Source: DASUXA01 sp036378155
GTDB taxonomy: Bacteria; Actinomycetota; Actinomycetes; Mycobacteriales; Micromonosporaceae
NCBI GenBank assembly: GCA_036378155.1
Contig: DASUXA010000107.1
Location: 1 to 37,246 of the forward strand
Direction: 5' to 3'
DNA length: 37,246 nt
Shown: positions 32,341 to 37,246 of the stretch, one piece after another
How positions within the stretch are numbered: position 1 is the stretch's first letter
Layout of the letters: every line of letters begins with the position of its first letter
The notes under the pieces: generated by a model
What the model was told of the DNA's origin: nothing
Database searches by the model: none
The model's input: the letters and a program-made list of their open reading frames with translations, nothing else
Made by a program: the position numbers and the translations under genes

Positions 32341-33636
32341 TCAGCTTCCGGCGCCGAGGACCGGCTGCAGTGCCGAGCACACGCCGGCCAGCGCGCTCTT
32401 GACGTCCGCGTTCGGCTGGTAGTACTTGTCCAGCGCGGCGCGGACCGCCTCGTCGATCTTGCCGTAGTTGACGTGGCTGGGCTTCACCGCACCGTTCTCG
32501 ATGCCCTTGACCACCACGCTGTCCAGCTGCTGCTCGGTCAGCAGCGGGTTCGCCGCCTTGAGGGTGCCGGCGTTCAGCAGCGACTTACGCGGCGGCGGGA
32601 AGTACCGGGCGAGCTTGGCGGAGTTGGTCGGGTTCGTCATGAACGCCAGGAAGTCCGCGGCGACCTTGGGATGCTTGCCCTTGGCGAACACGCCGATGCC
32701 GGCCTGCCCGAACAACTGCTTGTCCCCGGCCGGGCCGGCGGGCAGCGGTACCAGACCCCACCTGAACTTGTTGTCCTTCAGCAGCGCGGCACGCGAGATC
32801 TGGGTGATCGTCATCGCCGAGTCACCGGCGAAGAAGTCGGCGGTGGTACCCGGCGGGGGGAACGCCTTGTCCTTGAACACGCCGTCGTGGAAGAACGTCA
32901 TCGCGTCGACCATCGGCTGGCTGGTGAACTCGCAGGTCTTGCCGTCGGCCGACCACGGCTGGGCGCCGTACCCGGCCCACAGCGACGCCAGGTTGTCCCA
33001 GATCTTGTAGTCGAAGTCGCGAATGACCAGGCCGTACTTGCCGGGCTGGCTGGCGGAGACCTTCGCCGCCGCCTGCTCCGCCTGCTGCCAGTTCCACTGT
33101 CCGGACTTGATGAGCTGGTCCGGCGTCGGCGCGCCCGCCTTCGCCAGCATGTCGGCGTTGTAGAACAGCGCGAACGGCGAGGTGGAGAACGGGTACGCGT
33201 ACAGCTTGTCGCCGGACGTCCACAGTTTGGTGGTCGCCGGGACGAGGTCGTCGTACTGGTAGCCGTCCGTCTTCTTCAGCGTGTCCGACAGGTCGACCAG
33301 CGCCTTGGAGGACACGAAGTCCGGGGCGTCCTTCTCGAAGATCCAGGCCAGGTCGGGTGGGTTGCCGCCGGCGATCTGCGTGGTCAGCGCGGTGGTGTAC
33401 CCGGCGAAAGGCAGCGGATCGAAGGTGATGCCGGTGACGTTCGAGTGGGTCTTCTTGTACTCGTCGGCGATCTGGTTGAACAGCGCGAGCTGGTCCTTGT
33501 TGGACGTCCACACCGTCATCCGCAGCGAGACCGGGCCTTTGTCGTTCTCGCTGCTGCCGCCGCCGCTGCCGCAACCGGCAGCCGTGACGGCCACCCCAGC
33601 CGCGAGCAGGGCGCCGAGTAAGCGCCTGCGCTTCAT
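32341..33636 (-). CDS. CUT1 sugar ABC importer, substrate-binding lipoprotein
   Basis: A 431-residue lipoprotein. The signal MKRRRLLGALLAAGVAVTAAGC ends in the lipobox TAAGC (Cys22), followed by a Gly/Ser linker. The mature part is of the SBP family 1 type: LRMTVWTSNKDQLALFNQIA, GGNPPDLAWIFEKDA, TSPFALFYNADMLAKAGAP with the usual aromatic sugar-binding phrase, and VAADFLAFMTNPTNSAKLAR. Several Trp residues (NWQQAEQ, WAGYGAQPW) could stack on sugar rings. ATG 33636 has a perfect AAGGAGG ahead. The context predicts an N-acetyl amino sugar or a short oligosaccharide containing one. Confidence 0.92.
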   Translation of the reverse strand: MKRRRLLGALLAAGVAVTAAGCGSGGGSSENDKGPVSLRMTVWTSNKDQLALFNQIADEYKKTHSNVTGITFDPLPFAGYTTALTTQIAGGNPPDLAWIFEKDAPDFVSSKALVDLSDTLKKTDGYQYDDLVPATTKLWTSGDKLYAYPFSTSPFALFYNADMLAKAGAPTPDQLIKSGQWNWQQAEQAAAKVSASQPGKYGLVIRDFDYKIWDNLASLWAGYGAQPWSADGKTCEFTSQPMVDAMTFFHDGVFKDKAFPPPGTTADFFAGDSAMTITQISRAALLKDNKFRWGLVPLPAGPAGDKQLFGQAGIGVFAKGKHPKVAADFLAFMTNPTNSAKLARYFPPPRKSLLNAGTLKAANPLLTEQQLDSVVVKGIENGAVKPSHVNYGKIDEAVRAALDKYYQPNADVKSALAGVCSALQPVLGAGS

Positions 33637-33650
33637 TCGTCCTCCTTGCC

Positions 33651-35258
33651 TCAGTAGCCCTTGATCTCGGGCCAGGTCAGTTCGAAGCCGTCGCCCGCCA
33701 GAAGCGTGCGGAAGTCGTCCCGGTGCTCGTCGCTGGCGTGTACCGCGGCGGGGCTGAGCTTGGTCGCCAGGCAGTAGGACGCCAGCGCGCCGGCTGCCTC
33801 GCCGACGTTCCACTCCACCGGGTGCAGCCGGTAGCAGCCGTTGGTGATGTGCGTGGTGCCGATGTTCTTCGCGGCCGCCAGCAGGTTCGTCGTCCGTCGG
33901 GGGATCAGCGCCCCGAGCGGGATCTCGAACGGGCAGGCGCCCACGTCGAGGTAGTTGTCGCCGCGGGTGCTGGGGTGCAGGTCGATGCGGTACATGCCGA
34001 CCCCGACCGAGTCCGGGTAGTGGACCGCGCCGCGCGCGCCGCGTACCGCGAGCGACAGGTCCTGTTCGACGATCGTGGTCAGCGCCCGGATGCGCCGGGA
34101 TTCGCGCAGGTACGGCGCCTGGGCGAAGCCGTCTGCGGTACCGAGCACGTCGCCGCGCAGCCGCAGCCCCGGCCAGCCGGTACCGCCGTCCGGTCGCGGC
34201 GCCTCGGTCTGCAGCCAGTACAGCAGCGACAGGGACAGTTCCCGCGCCTCGGTCAGGGCGAGCGCCGCCTCGTCCGCCGGTACGTCGATGACGGGTCGGA
34301 CGAAGTAGTCCATCTGCGGCCAGTTGACCAGGGTGATGTCGCTGGCGTACCGACCGGGCAGGAACAGGTCGCGGGCGGCGATGCGGCGGAACGTCCACAG
34401 GTTCGGTCCGCTGGCGACCTTGCTCTGGTCGGCGACCACGGCGAGCGGGTCGTCACCCGGGTTCGGTTCGAACGCGCCGCGCAGCGGGTTCAGGGTGCGC
34501 GGGTCGGGCCAGGTGAGCGACAGCAGCGGGGCGGGCCAGAACGGCGGCTGGTACTCGCGCCAGCGCTGGTAGTTGGCGGGGCGGTCGATGGTGTGGTCGC
34601 CGGGTACGTGGTCGAGCGCGAAGCACCAGGAGAAGCCCTGCCAGTTGTCCGGTTGCGCCTCGCCGGGCGCGCTGGGCTCGCCGGTGTCCGCCTGCGACTC
34701 GAAGCCGGTGACGTACTCGGTGGCGGTCAGCGGCAGCAGGTCGCCGGCTTCGGTGGCGTCCAGGATGTACGGGGCGGTGACGGTCACCCGGTCGCCCGTG
34801 GACACGTGGGCGACGGTGACGGCGACGACCCGGTCGCCGTCGGTGTCCGCCGCGACCGGGCGGTACCCGCGCAGCACCCGCAGCGCCCCGCCGCTCTCGT
34901 ACGGGGCGAGCATGGCGTCGATGACCGCCGCGGCGACCCGCGGTTCGTGGCACAGCTTGCTGACCCAGCCCGCGCCGGGGTTCAGGTCGACCCGCTGCCG
35001 GGCTGCCGGGGTCAGCGGGTAGTACCGCCGGTAGTAGTCGCGGATCGCCTCGCGCAGCGCGCGGTAGCTGGCGGTGGCGCCGAACTGTTCGATCCAGGGG
35101 TGCTCGTCCGGCGGTACGCCCTGGCTGGTGAGCTGCCCGCCCAGCCACGGGTATTCCTCGGTGAGCACGACGCGTCTGCCGCGCCGCAGCGCGGCGAGGG
35201 CGGCGGCGACCCCGCCGAGTCCGCCGCCGACGACGGCGATGTCGCAGTCCTGGGTCAC
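33651..35258 (-). CDS. FAD-dependent oxidoreductase of the FAD_oxidored type (PF12831-like)
   Basis: A 535-residue flavoprotein, first gene of the amino sugar operon. The FAD fold is CDIAVVGGGLGGVAAALAAL with LTEEYPWLGGQLTSQGVPP, the second phrase characteristic of this family. DATEAGDLLPLTATEYVTGF and, near the C-terminus, LLAAAKNIGTTHITNGCYRL then HPVEWNVGEAAGALASYC complete the FAD site. Cys in HITNGCYR is worth noting. There is no signal peptide, so it acts in the cytoplasm. GTG 35258 follows GGAGG; longer starts would run through the operators. The family is common in sugar-use loci but I know of no defined reaction for this type; oxidation of the imported sugar or its aglycone is an inference. 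Confidence 0.85.
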   Translation of the reverse strand: MTQDCDIAVVGGGLGGVAAALAALRRGRRVVLTEEYPWLGGQLTSQGVPPDEHPWIEQFGATASYRALREAIRDYYRRYYPLTPAARQRVDLNPGAGWVSKLCHEPRVAAAVIDAMLAPYESGGALRVLRGYRPVAADTDGDRVVAVTVAHVSTGDRVTVTAPYILDATEAGDLLPLTATEYVTGFESQADTGEPSAPGEAQPDNWQGFSWCFALDHVPGDHTIDRPANYQRWREYQPPFWPAPLLSLTWPDPRTLNPLRGAFEPNPGDDPLAVVADQSKVASGPNLWTFRRIAARDLFLPGRYASDITLVNWPQMDYFVRPVIDVPADEAALALTEARELSLSLLYWLQTEAPRPDGGTGWPGLRLRGDVLGTADGFAQAPYLRESRRIRALTTIVEQDLSLAVRGARGAVHYPDSVGVGMYRIDLHPSTRGDNYLDVGACPFEIPLGALIPRRTTNLLAAAKNIGTTHITNGCYRLHPVEWNVGEAAGALASYCLATKLSPAAVHASDEHRDDFRTLLAGDGFELTWPEIKGY

Positions 35259-35270
35259 ATCGCCTCCACG

Positions 35271-35282
35271 AAGCCTAGACCT
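35271..35282. promoter_or_regulatory. DasR-type operator, imperfect (leftward gene pair, gene-proximal)
   Basis: AAGCCTAGACCT matches AGGTCTAGACCT at 10 of 12 positions. It lies in the 5' leader of the FAD oxidoreductase gene, exactly 21 bp from the perfect site at 35292. Confidence 0.6.
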
Positions 35283-35291
35283 GGTTCCGAC

Positions 35292-35303
35292 AGGTCTAGA
35301 CCT
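35292..35303. promoter_or_regulatory. DasR-type operator, perfect palindrome (leftward operon)
   Basis: AGGTCTAGACCT is a perfect 12-bp palindrome with the HutC-subfamily core GTCTAGAC. It overlaps the -10 box of the leftward promoter, a classic repression position for the GntR protein encoded in the operon. Confidence 0.85.
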
Positions 35304-35329
35304 TTGCGGCGCGTGGGCTGGGTTGTCAA
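35300..35329 (-). promoter_or_regulatory. Leftward promoter of the amino sugar operon
   Basis: TTGACA (35329-35324) is a perfect -35 box; AAAGGT (35305-35300) follows after 18 bp. The start point would fall inside the perfect operator. Confidence 0.55.
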
Positions 35330-35365
35330 GTCGGGCATCAGGGCTGGTCCCCGGCCATCCGGTGA

Positions 35366-35394
35366 TTGACGCCGACACCGGATGCGTCTACGGT
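35366..35394 (+). promoter_or_regulatory. Rightward promoter of the DUF4127 gene
   Basis: TTGACG (35366-35371) and TACGGT (35389-35394) are 17 bp apart. The start point would lie near 35401, just before the operator at 35406. Confidence 0.6.
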
Positions 35395-35405
35395 CGCCCG
35401 GAAAT

Positions 35406-35417
35406 AGGTCTAGACCT
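35406..35417. promoter_or_regulatory. DasR-type operator, perfect palindrome (rightward gene)
   Basis: AGGTCTAGACCT, identical to the site at 35292, lies immediately downstream of the rightward promoter. Confidence 0.85.
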
Positions 35418-35426
35418 GATCCGTAC

Positions 35427-35438
35427 AGGACTGGACCA
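35427..35438. promoter_or_regulatory. DasR-type operator, imperfect (rightward gene, gene-proximal)
   Basis: AGGACTGGACCA matches the perfect site at 9 of 12 positions and lies exactly 21 bp from it, mirroring the leftward pair. Confidence 0.5.
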
Positions 35439-35473
35439 GAGTGTTTCTGTGCAGGCGGCAGAACGGAGGATTC

Positions 35474-37162
35474 GTGCTTACCCGTACCCTCGGCACGCTC
35501 ACCGGCGTCGCGGCGGTCATCGCCGGCGTCGCGGGCGCGACCGTGCCGGCCCGCGCGGCGTCGGGACCAGACCCGACGCCGCTGGCTCACGTCGCGCTGG
35601 TACCCCTGGACGACCGACCGGTGAACCTCGTCGACCCGGTCGACACCGGCGCCCTGGCCGGCATCGCGGTCGACACCCCACCCCGCGCCGCCCTCGGGCG
35701 GTTCACCACGCCCGGCGATCCGGCAGCCGTCGGACAGTGGCTGCTCGACCAGCGCGACGCCGACGCGTACGTGGTGTCCACCAGCATGCTCGCCTACGGC
35801 GGGCTGATCGCCTCGCGTACCGCGTCGATGTCCGAAACCGATGCGATCGCGCACATCCAGCCGATCCGACAGGTACACGCCGCCCACCCGGACCAGCCGC
35901 TGTACGTGTTCGACACCATCCAGCGGCTGGCGCTCACCGGGCTCACCGTGGACGGCACCGACTACGCGAACCTGGTCCGGCAGTGGGCGATCCTGTACGA
36001 CCAGGTCGTCAACCTCGGCATGGAGCAGTACCGCACGCAACTCGACCAGGTCCGCGCCCAGATCCCCGACCAGGTGATCGCCGACTACCTGGCGGCGCGG
36101 CGGCGCAACCACGACGTCAATGAGCAGATGGTCCGCTGGGTCGCCGACGGCACCATCGACGACCTGGTACTCGGCGAGGACGACACCGCGCCGTACGGGC
36201 TGGAGCGCGCCGAGCGGGTGCAGTTGCAGCAGCTCGCCGCCGATCTCGGCGTCACCGACCGGGTACAGATCTTCCCCGGCGCCGACGAGATCGACGCGCT
36301 GCTCGTGGCGCGGTACGCCCTGAACCGGCTGCACGTGCACCCGTCGGTCGCGGTCGAGTACGGCGGGGTGGACGGCGGCGCGTGGACGCCGCCGCTGGAG
36401 GACGTACCGTTCGCGGAGAACATCACCCGGCACCTCGCGGCGCTCGGTCTGCGCCCGGCAGGCGACGGGGACGTGCACCTGCTCGTCAACACCCCGGCTG
36501 CCGTCGGCGGCGACCACGCCGCCGACCTCGACACGCTCGTCGCCCACGCCGCGGACCTGCTCGACCGGGGCGCGGGCGTCATCGTGGACGACCCGCTGAT
36601 CGTCAACAAGGGCGACCACGACCTGGTCGCCCGGATGCGGCAGAAGCTGTCCCTGCCCGACCTGCTCGGCTACTCGGGTTGGAACACCGCCGGCAACTCG
36701 CTCGGTCTCAGCCTCGCCGAGGGGCTGACCCGGTACGCGATGCTGCGCGCCACGCAGAGCGCGCCCGACGCCGGCGTGACCCCGGCGGTCGCCATGGCGG
36801 CTGCCGACGCCCACGTCGCGTACCTGCTCAAGCGGTTCGTCGTCGACGATCCGTGGAAGAACGAGGTCCAGCCGGCGGCGATGGCGTACGTGCGGGCGCA
36901 GGGCTGGAACGCCTACTCCCTGACCGACGCCCAGTGGGCGACGATGAACCAGTGGGTTGCGGACCGGCTGACCCCGGTGACCCGCGACTGGTTCGACCAG
37001 TCGTTCGCGGGACGGGACGTGCTGATCGGCACCTTCCAGGGACGCGTGGTACGCACCAGCGTGGCGAGCCTCGACAGTGTCTCGGTGCGTCAGCCCTGGC
37101 CCCGGCTGTTCGAGACCGAACTGCGGGTCGCCACCAGCCTGCGTCCGGGGTTCGGCAGCTGA
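35474..37162 (+). CDS. Secreted DUF4127-family protein
   Basis: A 562-residue exported protein of DUF4127, a family without a defined function that I know of. The signal peptide is MLTRTLGTLTGVAAVIAGVA and ends near ARA (residue 28). The family hallmark LVPLDDRPVN is at 42-51. Further conserved phrases are STSMLAYGGLIASR, LVLGEDDTAPYGLERAE, IFPGADEIDALLVAR and YSGWNTAGNSLGLSLAEG. Several invariant acids (Asp46-Asp47, the EDD and ADE motifs) look like an active site. GTG 35474 is chosen for GGAGGA four bases upstream and because it gives a clean signal peptide. It is divergent from the amino sugar operon and shares its operators, so it probably acts outside the cell on the compound that is imported. 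Confidence 0.88.
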   Translation: MLTRTLGTLTGVAAVIAGVAGATVPARAASGPDPTPLAHVALVPLDDRPVNLVDPVDTGALAGIAVDTPPRAALGRFTTPGDPAAVGQWLLDQRDADAYVVSTSMLAYGGLIASRTASMSETDAIAHIQPIRQVHAAHPDQPLYVFDTIQRLALTGLTVDGTDYANLVRQWAILYDQVVNLGMEQYRTQLDQVRAQIPDQVIADYLAARRRNHDVNEQMVRWVADGTIDDLVLGEDDTAPYGLERAERVQLQQLAADLGVTDRVQIFPGADEIDALLVARYALNRLHVHPSVAVEYGGVDGGAWTPPLEDVPFAENITRHLAALGLRPAGDGDVHLLVNTPAAVGGDHAADLDTLVAHAADLLDRGAGVIVDDPLIVNKGDHDLVARMRQKLSLPDLLGYSGWNTAGNSLGLSLAEGLTRYAMLRATQSAPDAGVTPAVAMAAADAHVAYLLKRFVVDDPWKNEVQPAAMAYVRAQGWNAYSLTDAQWATMNQWVADRLTPVTRDWFDQSFAGRDVLIGTFQGRVVRTSVASLDSVSVRQPWPRLFETELRVATSLRPGFGS

Positions 37163-37168
37163 CCTCGC

Positions 37169-37226
37169 CGCTCGGGCATCTGACGCGGTCGCTCGGGTGC
37201 CTGGTGTTGTCGCTCGGGTGCCCGGC
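37169..37226. repeat. 21-bp period direct repeat after the DUF4127 gene
   Basis: Three copies of CGCTCGGG start at 37169, 37190 and 37211, exactly 21 bp apart, with CGCTCGGGTGCC fully shared by the last two. The third copy forms the left arm of the terminal hairpin. Confidence 0.7.
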
Positions 37227-37246
37227 TTGCGCCGGGCACCCGAGCG
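37211..37246. terminator. Hairpin terminator at the window's right end
   Basis: A perfect 16-bp stem (CGCTCGGGTGCCCGGC against its complement at 37231-37246) with loop TTGC begins 48 bp after the DUF4127 stop. Confidence 0.8.

Overview
The window is about 37 kb of very GC-rich (roughly 70%) DNA with tightly packed genes, frequent GTG starts, many 4-base ATGA overlaps between neighbouring genes and long antisense shadow frames. Together with SpoIIE/STAS regulators, a Tat-exported amidase, PadR and DasR-like regulators and sugar importers that lack their own ATPase, this points to a filamentous actinomycete chromosome. A Micromonosporaceae-like host is my guess at family level and is not proven. 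I see no rRNA, tRNA, CRISPR array, transposase or phage gene.

Layout, left to right. 33-1860: a maleylacetate reductase and a VOC-family protein, the end of an aromatic ring-cleavage operon with a palindrome sitting inside its promoter. 1861-5620: an FhuF-like [2Fe-2S] protein, then a TPR/LuxR regulator followed by an FAD monooxygenase. 5695-10015: a secreted protein of unknown family, divergent from a complete polar amino acid ABC importer (ATPase, two permeases, lipoprotein). 10057-10592 has no intact gene but holds a decayed TPR fragment and a short direct repeat. 10593-12210: STAS anti-anti-sigma factor and GAF-PP2C phosphatase. 12256-17029: Tat-exported peptidoglycan amidase, prolyl oligopeptidase, and a membrane-anchored protein with beta-helix-like repeats. 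17109-21989: LysR regulator divergent from an MFS exporter, a DUF6582 protein, a GpsA-like dehydrogenase and an alpha/beta hydrolase. 22073-24909: a PadR-ATPase-FtsX export operon with an autoregulatory operator over its promoter.

24956-37162 is the most interesting region. It is an N-acetyl amino sugar locus: a seven-gene leftward operon (FAD oxidoreductase, sugar-binding lipoprotein, two CUT1 permeases, GntR/UTRA repressor, ROK kinase, ManNAc-6-P epimerase NanE), with NagA deacetylase, a HAD phosphatase and a DadA-like oxidoreductase beside it. Divergent from the operon lies a secreted DUF4127 protein. The 215-bp divergent promoter carries two pairs of DasR-type operators built around GGTCTAGACC, each pair spaced exactly 21 bp and arranged as mirror images. 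This ties the DUF4127 protein and the FAD oxidoreductase to the same regulator as import and catabolism of an N-acetylmannosamine or N-acetylglucosamine compound. The locus has no recognised glycosidase, so DUF4127 is a reasonable candidate for the extracellular step that releases the sugar.

Two in-frame tandem repeat expansions (36 bp x3 in the maleylacetate reductase, 30 bp x3 in a sugar permease) and a frame-independent excess of GTAC are further oddities.
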